From a virus: a stretch of DNA of 57,453 nt. This document shows positions 7,883-15,197 of the stretch, one piece after another. The translations under genes were made by a program, and so were the position numbers. Position 1 is the first letter of the stretch. The number at the start of each line of letters is the position of its first letter. The stretch covers positions 1 through 57,453 of IMG/VR virus record IMGVR_UViG_3300031576_000049; one strand, written 5' to 3'. Below the pieces are notes generated by a model, which saw only the letters and a program-made list of their open reading frames with translations, did not search any database and was not told the DNA's origin.

Positions 7883-8262
7883 GTTTGTTCCCTCCTTTCC
7901 CACAACTGCGGAGATTCCAGGGCGTCCAAAACCATACCCGCAACACGCGCCCGTTGCTTTGCGCTCTTCGCCGCGTTCCACATTACGAGGAACTTCTTAG
8001 GCCAGCTGTTTAGGAAACATGCTTTGTCCGCCAAACTGTAATCGATCTGGAGCTCCCGAGCAAACGAAAATACGTTGACCACATCGTGCTTGCTCCCTCC
8101 GGCTAATATGTGTGCCCACCCCGCAAAGCAGCCAATGGTACCACAACTCGGGCGTTGCTCGGGGCGAACATGACGTAAACTGGTAAACCAATTGTGTATG
8201 TCCAGCCGCTTTGGCTCTTCGAGGATGTGGGCCTTGATTCGATTCTTCAATTCTACGTTCAT
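7879..8262 (-). CDS. CGTxxCIAGWA-family protein, copy B
   Basis: This 127-aa paralogue of the gene at 7487-7882 shares the opening NVELKNRIKAHILEEPKR, then SCGTIGCFAGWAHIL and LNSWPKKFLVMW. The start at 8262 follows AAGGAGAAAACC and matches copy A. A TTGACA about 70 bp upstream suggests a promoter. The two copies are adjacent and overlap by 4 bp, which fits a tandem duplication that has since diverged. Function unknown. Confidence 0.75.
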   Translation of the reverse strand: MNVELKNRIKAHILEEPKRLDIHNWFTSLRHVRPEQRPSCGTIGCFAGWAHILAGGSKHDVVNVFSFARELQIDYSLADKACFLNSWPKKFLVMWNAAKSAKQRARVAGMVLDALESPQLWERREQT

Positions 8263-8351
8263 GGGTTTTCTCCTTTTGAACTCAAGAAGTAGTGAACTCG
8301 TACCACCGTGGTCGGTGAGAACCATGTCGGTTGTCAAGTGAAATCGAAACT

Positions 8352-8618
8352 TCATCTTGATTCTTCATGTCTGCTCCTAGCGGCCACAGCGAGATTGCAG
8401 GCGAACCCGGCGAGCGCCCGGACGAACGCTGCCTCTCCGACCTCTCTGGTCTTGTGCCGCAAGCGGGCCGCGCTCTTGATGTGGATCTTTCGATCCGTGG
8501 CGGTGTTGACCCCGCACCAGCCACCGTAGGGTGACTCATAGGTGATTCGGACGCGGGCGAGCTTGCCGCTGACCTTGACGATGTAGGTGGCTCCAATTTC
8601 GACTTGAGATTTCTTCAT
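8352..8618 (-). CDS. [12 protein letters not shown]-family protein, copy A
   Basis: This 88-aa protein opens with [20 protein letters not shown], then VRITYESPYGGWCGVN and KIHIKSAARLRHK. It is a short beta-rich domain. I recall near-identical openings in planctomycete proteins, which is a host hint from memory. It is a paralogue of the gene at 9019-9378. The second Met (8618) was chosen because GGAGAAG precedes it and the paralogue starts there. It probably shares the leftward transcript. Function unknown. Confidence 0.65.
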   Translation of the reverse strand: MKKSQVEIGATYIVKVSGKLARVRITYESPYGGWCGVNTATDRKIHIKSAARLRHKTREVGEAAFVRALAGFACNLAVAARSRHEESR

Positions 8619-8804
8619 TTGGGCTTCTCCATAATCTCGCAGAGTTTTTTGCGCCATAAGTTATGGCTCCGTCCTGGCCAAGACCACCTCCACCTGATCC
8701 CCACTAACGAAAAACGTCTCGCCGGTGGCGGTCTCGATCCGAAGCCGCTGGTTATACTGCCCTCCTCCCGGCCCGCTGCGACGGGCCGAGGCAAGGCAGG
8801 AACC

Positions 8805-8972
8805 CTACGCGGGAACCCGGTAGGTGCGCTCCTTATCCTCGCTGCGGAAAGACTCGACCTTGAGGCCCATCTTCTTGCCCAGGGCGGCGCTTATGAAGCC
8901 CCGGACCGTGTGGGCCTGCCAGCCGGTGCCCTCCATGATCTCGGCTAAGGTAACCCCCTTAGCCCGGCGCAT
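8805..8972 (-). CDS. DUF3489-like HTH domain, probably a frame-split C-terminus
   Basis: The ORF contains KKAAVLKLMRRAKGVTLAEI, then GTGWQAHTVRGFISAALGKK and a YRVPA end. This is a full DUF3489-like winged-helix domain. The only standard start, ATG 8972, would cut off its first helix. The in-frame sequence upstream ([11 protein letters not shown]) begins exactly where the preceding gene (9019-9378) stops, one frame away. So this is probably the second half of a longer protein split by a +1 frame change in a CCC run. If translated alone it is 55 aa. Confidence 0.5.
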   Translation of the reverse strand: MRRAKGVTLAEIMEGTGWQAHTVRGFISAALGKKMGLKVESFRSEDKERTYRVPA

Positions 8973-9018
8973 CAGCTTGAGGACCGCCGCCTTCTTGCTG
9001 CCGTTGCGGGCTTCCTTG

Positions 9019-9378
9019 TTACTGGGCGATCGGCGTCTGGCGACAATCGCTAGTGCGGTGCTGCTGGCTACCGCAGTGGTAGCAGCCGTCCAGCTCCCCT
9101 GCCTGCTCGTAGGCTGCGACGCGCTCGGGGGCGGGCAGCGGGCGCCCCTCGATATCTCGGGCCTCTCCAGCGTATGGCACGTCGGTGACCCACTCGCCAG
9201 GCTTGGCCTGTCGCCGCCGCAACCTCTGAGCGCCACGGATACGGACCTTGCGCCCGGTGGCGATGTTCGTTGCGTCCCACCCGCCGTACGGCGACTCGCG
9301 GGTGATGCGGACCCCGGTTAGCTTGCCGCTGACTTTGACGATGTAAGTGGCTCCTATTTCGACTTGGGATTTCTTCAT
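9019..9378 (-). CDS. [12 protein letters not shown]-family protein, copy B, with zinc-knuckle tail
   Basis: This 119-aa protein shares its first 45 residues with the gene at 8352-8618 ([45 protein letters not shown]). It ends in [14 protein letters not shown], which resembles a CCHC zinc knuckle. It is first in the leftward cluster, with promoter TTGACA-N17-TAATTT at 9443-9415 and GGAGGAACC before ATG. The stop TAA directly precedes a DUF3489-like frame, and adding or removing one C in GCCCAG would fuse the two. Nucleic-acid binding is plausible but unproven. Confidence 0.65.
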   Translation of the reverse strand: MKKSQVEIGATYIVKVSGKLTGVRITRESPYGGWDATNIATGRKVRIRGAQRLRRRQAKPGEWVTDVPYAGEARDIEGRPLPAPERVAAYEQAGELDGCYHCGSQQHRTSDCRQTPIAQ

Positions 9379-9414
9379 TGGTTCCTCCGTTTCCTAATAC
9401 AGGCTTCCGGCTTC

Positions 9415-9443
9415 AAATTAACAAATTACACTTCGTTTGTCAA
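9415..9443 (-). promoter_or_regulatory. Leftward promoter of the accessory small-gene cluster
   Basis: On the minus strand, TTGACA (9443-9438), a 17-bp spacer and TAATTT (9420-9415) lie about 37 bp before the ATG at 9378. The block AATTACTTGACAA just upstream also occurs in the transposon-end-like sequence near 12380. It faces away from the rightward promoter at 9487. Confidence 0.65.
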
Positions 9444-9486
9444 GTAATTTCTAATTGCTTTGTTTTGTTCGGTCTGCCAGGTTTCC

Positions 9487-9516
9487 TTGACAAACGGCAC
9501 CAAGTTAGGATAGGAT
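9487..9516 (+). promoter_or_regulatory. Promoter of the 70-aa zinc-ribbon gene (leaderless type)
   Basis: TTGACA at 9487-9492, an 18-bp spacer and TAGGAT at 9511-9516 end 9 nt before the ATG at 9526. The expected transcript start therefore falls at or just before the start codon. The same TTGACAAACGGCACCAAG block recurs at 11615, before a decayed copy of the gene. Confidence 0.65.
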
Positions 9517-9525
9517 TTAAGCCAC

Positions 9526-9738
9526 ATGGATTTAGGCCGAATCACTGACAAGGAGCTGTGGTCCGAGGTGGGCCGGCGCCGGCGCGCTCGGGTGCGCCAC
9601 GCCCGCGGTGGGCGGCCTCCTGTCTATCGTGCCTGTCCGGTGTGTCGGTGCCTGTTCGCAGCGCGTCAATTAATTCGGCACACCCCGACTTGCCGCAGGC
9701 ACCAGAAAAAGCGGAACCGTTCGGCAATTTCGTCCTAA
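9526..9738 (+). CDS. Small zinc-ribbon-like protein with GGRPP motif
   Basis: This 70-aa basic protein reads DLGRITDKELWSEVGRRRRA, then GGRPPVYRACPVCRCLF and RHTPTC. The Cys-x2-Cys pair plus a later His and Cys suggest a zinc-binding unit, and the GGRPP-CPxC arrangement is common in short accessory ORFs. It is probably read from the leaderless promoter at 9487; no ribosome-binding site is visible. A degenerate copy with a deletion and stops lies at 11658-11823 next to transposase remains, so the gene may be a transposon passenger. Confidence 0.55.
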   Translation: MDLGRITDKELWSEVGRRRRARVRHARGGRPPVYRACPVCRCLFAARQLIRHTPTCRRHQKKRNRSAISS

Positions 9739-10614
9739 GCCTTCCTGGTGGTCCCCGATTACCACCCTGGCCTCCCCGACGCGCCCAGCGAAGCCCCTGC
9801 GGCCACTACGCCCTATCCTGATGGCCTTGCGCCACGTCAAATGTGGCGTTCGCCGCGTCGCCAAGTTGACCTAGGCGACCGACCCCCCGGCCACCAAAAT
9901 CCGCCGTGGGTCCCATACGCCCCCTAGCGCTTTAATTCTACGCTTGTGGGCATGAGTCCGGACTCGTTGAGAGCAAAGGCTAATGGCCGATGGCGATGGA
10001 CTAATCCAGTTTGGAGGTGCTGCTCAACTGAAGGAGTAAGCAAAGTGCTTTGGGAAAGGGGGAGGGCCGTTGGGGGCATGGATGCTTGAGGATCACCGAC
10101 GCCGACGCACTGACGGGACCAGACAGGTACATGGTGGTTGCTGTAGGATCCTGCCGTCCGCGCCAAAAGTACCTAGAAAAAAAGCCACCTTTTACGGTTT
10201 GTGAAATCGACTTTCCGGCCCTTTATTTTCAATGACATAAAACCGAAGTGCATACTACTGATAGAGAGTGAGGCCCTTGAAAGGTCGGCATCCTTTGTTA
10301 TGAACGACTTGCAGGCGATGTTTTAGCGAACAGCCAGCGAAGGTTTCACGAATGCGTTTTCGATCCCATCTTGAGGGTAGGACTATATAAATATTTATAT
10401 AAGAATAGCTTGAGTGGATAACAGGATTCCCCTAACAGGCCCTTGCCGGCGCTCAAAAACGCCCCCTATATCACTTCCCCACAAGATGGGATTAATTCTC
10501 GGCCTCCGTCTCGGTCTCCGGCGCTCTGCTTTTGCCTCGCCTTGCAGGGAACCCGCCACAAGCCGCCGGTGCCCGACTTTCACATCGCCTTTTGATCGCC
10601 AGGTAGGCCCGTAA
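9739..10614 (+). other. Gene-poor stretch with AT-rich core
   Basis: I find no convincing gene in these 876 bases. The first about 100 bases continue the sequence duplicated near 11830-11900. From about 10170 to 10420 the base content drops well below the genome's usual GC level, with an 18-bp AT palindrome at 10384-10401. The short frames here lack ribosome-binding sites and recognisable motifs. The stretch looks like eroded acquired DNA, and a replication origin cannot be ruled out. Confidence 0.6.
10384..10401. repeat. Perfect AT-only palindrome
   Basis: TATATAAAT followed by ATTTATATA forms an 18-bp perfect palindrome made only of A and T in a GC-rich genome. It lies in the AT-rich part of a gene-poor stretch. 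It could be a DNA-unwinding element, an insertion target or the stem of a rare hairpin. Confidence 0.7.
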
Positions 10615-10818
10615 AGCCATGAAAACACGCCGGCTATAGATGGCGAAGCCGAGACAGTCATCAAGCGAATCCTGCCGTACTTGGTTCGTCGGGGCTACGA
10701 CGTGGAAAAGGACATGAGCTTTGAGGACCCTGTGGCGATCCTACTGATGAGGGTCGCAATCACTCCAATGGGTGTGTCCAAAAAATCCCGGATTCTTCAG
10801 CAACAGCTAAAAAATTAA
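10615..10818 (+). pseudogene. Start-less fragment resembling a restriction/methylase-associated N-terminus
   Basis: The open frame reads TVIKRILPYLVRRGYDVEKD, then MSFE, and ends QQQLKN. The pattern of a helix followed by LxRRGYD and an acidic stretch is common at the N-terminus of type I restriction-related proteins. No start codon or ribosome-binding site is present, and the frame overlaps the 3' end of a minus-strand gene. I treat it as a remnant. The family call is from pattern memory only. Confidence 0.3.
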
Positions 10819-11485
10819 TCGATACTACCTGCGCCGCCCACGCCGCCTCCGCCGCCCACGCCGCCCGCGCCGCCGCCGCCCGCGCCGCCCCCGCCGCCCG
10901 CGCCGCCCCCACCCCCGCCGCCCCCGCCGCCCACGCCGCCCACACCTCCGCCGCCTCTGCCGCCGCCTCCGCCGACCACGCCGACCACGCCTCCGCCGCC
11001 TCCGCCGACCACGCTGCCGACCACGCCTCCGCCCGCGCCTCCGCCGCCGCCCGCGCCGCCACCGCCACCGCCCGCGCCGCCTCCGCCGTTCTATCTTGCC
11101 CCGTAAGCCAATTGTGTGCCCACAGTTGAAACGCCTTCGATTGAGGCAATTTCGATGCTACGCGGATAGCGAATCCTACTCGCTGTTCCAAAGTAATTCC
11201 GAGTAGAAGGAGCCGCCTAATAGTTTTACAGCGCCTAACCCCTATCTTCAGGCCATCGGCCTTGCCTATCTCATCGGTTTCAGCCAACCATAGAATCGGC
11301 TCGGTGAAAGCTCCATGTATGGGGTTGAACAGTACAGCAAGGACAGGGTGAAGGTAAGCATGAATCCAGCCCGATGTGCAAAACGCACCAGTACCAAGTG
11401 CGGTGTGTTCCACCCCTTCGCCCCACTGGGTATTACCGTGGGTCCGTCCCTCTCGATCGGTTAGCTTGTAAATCTTCAAGGCCAT
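10760..11485 (-). CDS. DUF7666-like protein with long Ala/Trp-rich tail
   Basis: This 241-aa protein opens with KIYKLTDREGRTHGNTQWGE, then HTALGTG, GWIHAYLHPVLAVLFNPIHG and LWLAE, and continues with EQRVGFAIRVASK and HNWLTGQDRTA. This matches an uncharacterised phage/bacterial family I know as DUF7666 (name from memory). Residues about 135-225 are nearly all Ala, with Trp, Arg and Glu in short repeats (AEAWSAAW, AEVWAAWAAG). They are coded by a GCC-rich tract that is itself repetitive, and such tails are usual in the family. A weak promoter (TTTACA-N17-TTAACG) lies at 11593-11565. Function unknown. Confidence 0.65.
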   Translation of the reverse strand: MALKIYKLTDREGRTHGNTQWGEGVEHTALGTGAFCTSGWIHAYLHPVLAVLFNPIHGAFTEPILWLAETDEIGKADGLKIGVRRCKTIRRLLLLGITLEQRVGFAIRVASKLPQSKAFQLWAHNWLTGQDRTAEAARAVAVAARAAAEARAEAWSAAWSAEAAEAWSAWSAEAAAEAAEVWAAWAAGAAGVGAARAAGAARAAAARAAWAAEAAWAAQVVSINFLAVAEESGIFWTHPLE

Positions 11486-11564
11486 TGATCGCCCGCCCTC
11501 GCGGCAGGTGCCGCATACTCGGCCGCAAAAGATGCCTCTGGCGTCCGTGGAGCATTCTGCCCTA

Positions 11565-11593
11565 CGTTAACACAAACTCATGCCGTTTGTAAA
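11565..11593 (-). promoter_or_regulatory. Candidate leftward promoter for the DUF7666-like gene
   Basis: On the minus strand TTTACA (11593-11588), a 17-bp spacer and TTAACG (11570-11565) precede the gene starting at 11485. The ACAAACGGCA block at its -35 also occurs in the diverging element at 11615, so the two promoters look related. The remaining bases of 11486-11650 hold no gene. Confidence 0.4.
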
Positions 11594-11657
11594 GACATTT
11601 CTTCTATGCAGCCTTTGACAAACGGCACCAAGTTAGGGTATCGTTCTAGCGTAAGTG

Positions 11658-11823
11658 GATTTGAGCTTGGTCCCCGACAAGGAGCTGTGGTCTGCGCCCG
11701 TGGCGGACGGCCTCCCGTCTATTCTCCCTGCCCTGTGTGTCATGACCTGTTCGCGGCGCGCTAGTTAATCCGGCACGCCCCGGGCTGCCGCAGGCTTCAG
11801 CGCCGCAAGCTTCAGAAAAAGTA
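11658..11823 (+). pseudogene. Decayed copy of the 70-aa zinc-ribbon gene
   Basis: The sequence repeats the gene at 9526-9738 with loss of about 40 bases after GAGCTGTGGTC and an in-frame TAG at GCGCGCTAG. The tracts GACAAGGAGCTGTGGTC, GGCGGACGGCCTCC and ATCCGGCACGCCCC match the intact gene closely. Its upstream copy of the promoter block (TTGACAAACGGCACCAAG at 11615) is well kept. Transposase remains follow directly. Confidence 0.7.
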
Positions 11824-11903
11824 GACAGGCGGTATCCCGGAAGGTCGCCCTGGGCCATCCGACGCGCTAGGCGCGCCCGTCTTGGTCTATTCTGCTGGCC
11901 GGT

Positions 11904-12046
11904 CCAGCGGTTCCGATACTTGCTCGGCGGGCCGCCGGACCGGACGGTGGGGGCGGTTCAGCCTTGCGGTTTCGCAGGTTGTCGGGAAGCGGCTCACATG
12001 GGATCGGCTCACCGGCAAGGCGGATTGCGAGCACATCAGATTATAA
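11904..12046 (+). pseudogene. IS1595-type transposase 3' remnant
   Basis: The last 22 codons read VGKRLTWDRLTGKADCEHIRL and then a stop. The intact transposase at 14173-15138 ends VGKRLTWNRLTGKEDSERVR. DNA further upstream (TTCCGATACTTGCTCG and TTCAGCCTTGCG) aligns with the intact gene after a deletion. The short frame KALSHQYQQQGRGKR follows, as in the intact element. This is the decayed right part of a second element of the same kind. Confidence 0.75.
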
Positions 12047-12222
12047 AGGCTCTGTCGCACCAATACCAGCAGCAGGGCAGAGGCAAGCGCCCGAAGGGAG
12101 AGGCTAAAAAGCTAAAGGCCGTGGATTCCACGGCCCGGCTCTATGAAGGCATCACCCTGAGTGGATTCTTGGCGGAGTCCTCGGGTGAATAGTCACATGC
12201 AACGTGACAGGAGAAGTGTGTC

Positions 12223-12318
12223 ATGCTGCTGGTCCAAAAGTCAAGATCGAGAAAAGAGGAAGCTAGGCTCAAGAAGGAACGCGAGAGGCGGAGGCAGGCG
12301 AAGCGAATCGCATCCTGA
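12223..12318 (+). CDS. Short Lys/Arg-rich ORF, probable remnant of the cassette's third gene
   Basis: A 31-aa frame starts at ATG 12223 after AGGAGAAG and reads SRKEEARLKKERERRRQAKR. Its composition and spacing resemble the C-terminal half of the 54-aa protein at 16697-16861 (LLKAEAKWKRARQRNKPAKK). It occupies the matching place between the transposase end and the right inverted repeat of the decayed element. It may still be translated or may be a fossil. Confidence 0.4.
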   Translation: MLLVQKSRSRKEEARLKKERERRRQAKRIAS

Positions 12319-12372
12319 GAGCCACGGATCGGCTCAGCCTATCGTTCCACCATGGCCCGCTACCGGGATGAG

Positions 12373-12396
12373 TTGTCAAGTAATTTGTTACCCAAA
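12373..12396 (-). repeat. Right inverted-repeat-like end of the decayed element
   Basis: Read on the minus strand, this 24-mer (TTTGGGTAACAA, then ATTACTTGACAA) matches the left end of the intact transposon (14121-14144) at 20 of 24 positions. The stop codon of the methyltransferase gene (12388-12390) lies inside it. Confidence 0.6.
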
Positions 12397-13668
12397 CATG
12401 GCCAACGGGGGCACACGGCCAAGGGCCATCCGGCAGTAATCGTATTTCAGGTCCATGACTACGGCCTGACGCCCCATCAGGAAGGCGACATCCGCTACGG
12501 TTCCGGACCCGCCAAAGGGGTCAAGGACAAGACCGTGTTCGGGACAACCAGCGGCGATGCAACGGCGGACCAGTTCACGGGGGAAAGTAGCGAAGTGCGC
12601 GCCGTCGAAAGCATCCGTCGGGATGGTCCAGACGGTGCGCGCGTTGCGGGTTAGGCCGAAAGGGGAATCATGGTCGGCTCCAGCCGCCCTGGCATCGTGC
12701 ATATTCTGTAAAAGCCGCCGGCCCGACGACTGGGGATCCTGCCCACTCCATTTGCCAGCGTATCTACCAACCGCGTCTTGCTTGCGAATCTCTCTCTCGC
12801 TCGGATGTTGCGGGTCCCGATCCTGGTGTATTCGGCTGTTGCGCCCCTCGCGCCCGCGCTGCTGCCCGCCGTGTTGCTGTTCCTTTGGCCTCCCGTCCAT
12901 CTCCCAGGCCCCTTGCGAACCGTACAGCCGGCGGGTGTCGGCGGTTACGCACGGCTCGGCAATCGCGTCGGCGTCGAAGTAGTACCGCTCGGACTTCGTC
13001 AGCAGGAACACGTGCTCGTGGCTGCTGGTGGGCCGGTCCTGCACGCTCTCCGGCATCGGGTTCGGCTTCGACCATATAATGTCAGAACGCAAATACCAAC
13101 CGTCCGCTTGTAGCGCAAAGGCCACGCGCCAGGGAATACCGCAGAGATCTTTAGGCTTGAGGCCGGGTGGCGTGCCAGGTCGTAATCCATCCGCGAAGTT
13201 GTCGTCTTTGAACGCGAGGTGAGGTTTTGATTGGCCGGGATCGCGTGTGCTGCGACCACCGCTTGTGTACGAGTCCCCTAGATTCAACCACAATGTTCCG
13301 TCATCCTGCAGCACCCGCCGGACCCCACGGAGCACATCGACGATGTGCGCGACATAAAGTTCCAGAGTCGGCTCCAGGCCGAGCGAACCACGCCAAGCAC
13401 CGCACTTGGGGCAGAATGCGCCTTGCCGTGCAGCTTTGATTTTAGCTGCCGGGTTGCCACCGGTGGCCCATGCGAGTGAATCTCGTCTGCTATCGCGGGG
13501 CTGCCACTTTTCAGCGTCCCATTCGTGCTGGCAGCACCCCGGTTCCCCATCCCAAACCGTCGGCTCGGCCCCATAATCCCGTAGCCCCCAGTACGGCGGC
13601 GAGGTTATGCAGCAATGCATCGACTCGTCCGGAAGCGGAATCGCCCGAGCGTCAGCGTTCAGGATCAT
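12388..13668 (-). CDS. Site-specific DNA methyltransferase (N4/N6 amino type)
   Basis: This 426-aa protein has the catalytic motif IV as TSPPYWGLRDYG near residue 27 and the SAM-binding motif I near the C-terminus as LDPFGGSGTV. That is the circular order of the beta class of N4-cytosine/N6-adenine methyltransferases. The middle holds LWLNLGDSY, DIIWSKPNPMPESVQDRPT, HEHVFLLTKSERYYFD and a Cys cluster (CCQHEW, FCPKCGAW) that may bind zinc. No matching restriction enzyme is nearby, so it is probably an orphan enzyme masking phage DNA. Its stop codon lies in a decayed transposon end. Confidence 0.9.
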   Translation of the reverse strand: MILNADARAIPLPDESMHCCITSPPYWGLRDYGAEPTVWDGEPGCCQHEWDAEKWQPRDSRRDSLAWATGGNPAAKIKAARQGAFCPKCGAWRGSLGLEPTLELYVAHIVDVLRGVRRVLQDDGTLWLNLGDSYTSGGRSTRDPGQSKPHLAFKDDNFADGLRPGTPPGLKPKDLCGIPWRVAFALQADGWYLRSDIIWSKPNPMPESVQDRPTSSHEHVFLLTKSERYYFDADAIAEPCVTADTRRLYGSQGAWEMDGRPKEQQHGGQQRGREGRNSRIHQDRDPQHPSEREIRKQDAVGRYAGKWSGQDPQSSGRRLLQNMHDARAAGADHDSPFGLTRNARTVWTIPTDAFDGAHFATFPRELVRRCIAAGCPEHGLVLDPFGGSGTVADVAFLMGRQAVVMDLKYDYCRMALGRVPPLAMFG

Positions 13669-13721
13669 CGCAAAACCACCGGTCGTCTGGGTCTAGCCAT
13701 CCGCCTGACGGCCCCGCCGAC

Positions 13722-14075
13722 TCATCGCCGGGCGCGGGCCAGGTCCGATTTAATCTCAGTCGCCGTAACGAAGGCGTTCCGCTTCACCAGCCGCGCCTCG
13801 TGGATGCCTTCGTACCCCGGCCCGGCGATCACAAGCTGGTCTGGCTGCCGACCCGGAAACGCTGGCGTCGTGATCCGCACCTCGAACTGCGTCACCGCGA
13901 ACGCCGTTGGATCCAAGCCGACCAGCGGCAGGGCGGCATAGAGCGCCGCCCCCACAGCGCTGTCGGTCGTTACTTGCCGCCAGGCCGCGCCGTGGCCCTC
14001 CAGTTCGCCGTCGTCGGTGCGCTTCAGGCCCGGAAATTTCTGCAACAATATTTCCTCTGCCGATCGTAACGCCAT
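13722..14075 (-). CDS. Hypothetical protein upstream of the DNA methyltransferase
   Basis: This 117-aa protein starts MALRSAEEILLQKFPGLKRT after a GGAGG ribosome-binding site. It has a helical first half and a beta-rich middle (TQFEVRITTPAFP, DQLVIAGPGYEGI), ending in a basic helix. I do not recognise it. It is 53 bp upstream of the DNA methyltransferase in the same direction and probably in one transcript. It may help that enzyme or be a remnant of a restriction module. Confidence 0.55.
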   Translation of the reverse strand: MALRSAEEILLQKFPGLKRTDDGELEGHGAAWRQVTTDSAVGAALYAALPLVGLDPTAFAVTQFEVRITTPAFPGRQPDQLVIAGPGYEGIHEARLVKRNAFVTATEIKSDLARARR

Positions 14076-14137
14076 GGTTTCATCCTCCGCCGTTCTAGAG
14101 TATCATGAATTCGCCCCAAATTAGGGCAATAATTTAC

Positions 14138-14166
14138 TTGACAAATCGAACCAGATCGGCTATGCT
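14138..14166 (+). promoter_or_regulatory. Transposase promoter inside the left inverted repeat
   Basis: TTGACA (14138-14143), exactly 17 bp, then TATGCT (14161-14166). The -10 ends 6 nt before the ATG at 14173, so the transcript should begin at about the start codon. The matching promoter in the right repeat points inward on the other strand. Confidence 0.8.
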
Positions 14167-14172
14167 TGAAGC

Positions 14173-15138
14173 ATGGCACAGGAACCCAACACTCTTCAAG
14201 AAGCGATCCTCTACTTCGCCAATCCCGATAATTGCCGGGACTACTTGGTGCGACGGCGCTGGCCGAACGGCGTCATCTGCCCCCGCTGCGGGAGCCAAAA
14301 AGTAGCTCTCCTAGAGAAGTACAACCGTTGGCAGTGCAGCGCGACCCACGACGCCCGACAGTTCACCGCCAAGACCGGCACCATCTTCGAGGACAGCCCG
14401 ATTGGCTTAGACAAGTGGCTGCTGGCGATGTGGCAGATCGTGAATTGCAAGAACGGCGTCAGCAGCTATGAGATTCACCGGGCCATCGGCGTCACCCAAA
14501 AGACCGCATGGTTCATGGATCACCGCATCCGGCTGGCGCTACAAGGGAAAGAGGGTGGGAAGCTCTCCGGCGAGGTCGAGGTAGACGAGACCTTCATTGG
14601 CGGCAAGGCCCGCAACATGCACTTGAGCAGGCGGCGGAAGAAGATCACCAAGTCAGGCCCGCACGACAAGGTGCCTGTCCTCGGTATCTTGCAGCGGGGC
14701 GGGAAGGTGCGAACCGTGGTGGTGCCCGACCGGAAGAAGAACACTCTCCAGGGCACCGTGAAGGAGCATGTGGAAGCGGGCGCGGCGATCTTCACAGATG
14801 AACTGCTGTCCTACGACGGACTGGAGAGGGACTACGCCCACCAGATCATCGATCATGCGGTAGAATACGTTCGGGGCGCCGTGCACACCAACACCATGGA
14901 GAACTTCTGGAGTCTGGCGAAGCGCGGGCTGCACGGCACATACATCAGTGTGGAGCCGTTCCATCTGTTTCGATACTTCGACGAGCAGGCGTTCCGCTAC
15001 AACAACCGAAAGGACGGAGACGGCGAACTGATGAACGACGGGCAGCGGTTTAGCCTTGCGCTGTCGCAGATTGTCGGGAAGCGCCTGACTTGGAACCGGC
15101 TGACTGGGAAGGAGGATTCCGAGCGGGTCAGGGCATGA
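14173..15138 (+). CDS. IS1595-family transposase
   Basis: This 321-aa DDE transposase has an N-terminal zinc ribbon (CPRCGSQKV at 36-44 with Cys55). A helical region follows, then the ISXO2-like catalytic domain: EVDETFIGG at 136-144 (Asp138), FTDELLSYDG at 207-216 (Asp209) and NTMENFWSLAKRGLHGTYIS at 240-259 (Glu243). The length is normal for the family and no frameshift is seen, so it may be active. It has no visible ribosome-binding site and its promoter is leaderless. The stop overlaps the ATG of a 20-aa frame. It is the likely mobiliser of the downstream PIN cassette. Confidence 0.9.
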   Translation: MAQEPNTLQEAILYFANPDNCRDYLVRRRWPNGVICPRCGSQKVALLEKYNRWQCSATHDARQFTAKTGTIFEDSPIGLDKWLLAMWQIVNCKNGVSSYEIHRAIGVTQKTAWFMDHRIRLALQGKEGGKLSGEVEVDETFIGGKARNMHLSRRRKKITKSGPHDKVPVLGILQRGGKVRTVVVPDRKKNTLQGTVKEHVEAGAAIFTDELLSYDGLERDYAHQIIDHAVEYVRGAVHTNTMENFWSLAKRGLHGTYISVEPFHLFRYFDEQAFRYNNRKDGDGELMNDGQRFSLALSQIVGKRLTWNRLTGKEDSERVRA

Positions 15139-15197
15139 AGGCTCTGCCGCACCAGTTTCAACGGCAGAGCAGAGGAAAGCGTTCCGGCAAGGGTTAA
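15135..15197 (+). CDS. Micro-ORF overlapping the transposase stop
   Basis: A 20-aa basic peptide, MKALPHQFQRQSRGKRSGKG, starts at ATG 15135 in an ATGA overlap with the transposase stop. The decayed element at 12046 keeps the same frame as KALSHQYQQQGRGKR. The changes there are mostly conservative even though the transposase next to it has decayed. It could be a translated peptide or a read-through extension. No function is known. Confidence 0.35.
   Translation: MKALPHQFQRQSRGKRSGKG

Noticed and set aside
8655-8760. Minus-strand frame containing QRLRIETATGETFFVSGDQV
   Set aside because: It looks protein-like and follows GGAGGAGGG, but no ATG, GTG or TTG is in frame, so a start cannot be supported.
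9924-10235. Small frames on both strands in the gene-poor stretch
   Set aside because: No ribosome-binding sites, no motifs and a base composition that does not look coding.
10815-11024. Glycine-rich minus-strand frame
   Set aside because: It is another reading of the GCC-rich repeat inside the DUF7666-like gene, with no independent signals.
10826-11090. Possible CRISPR-like repeat array
   Set aside because: Units are irregular 3-mer-based repeats coding an Ala-rich tail, without spacers or constant repeat length.
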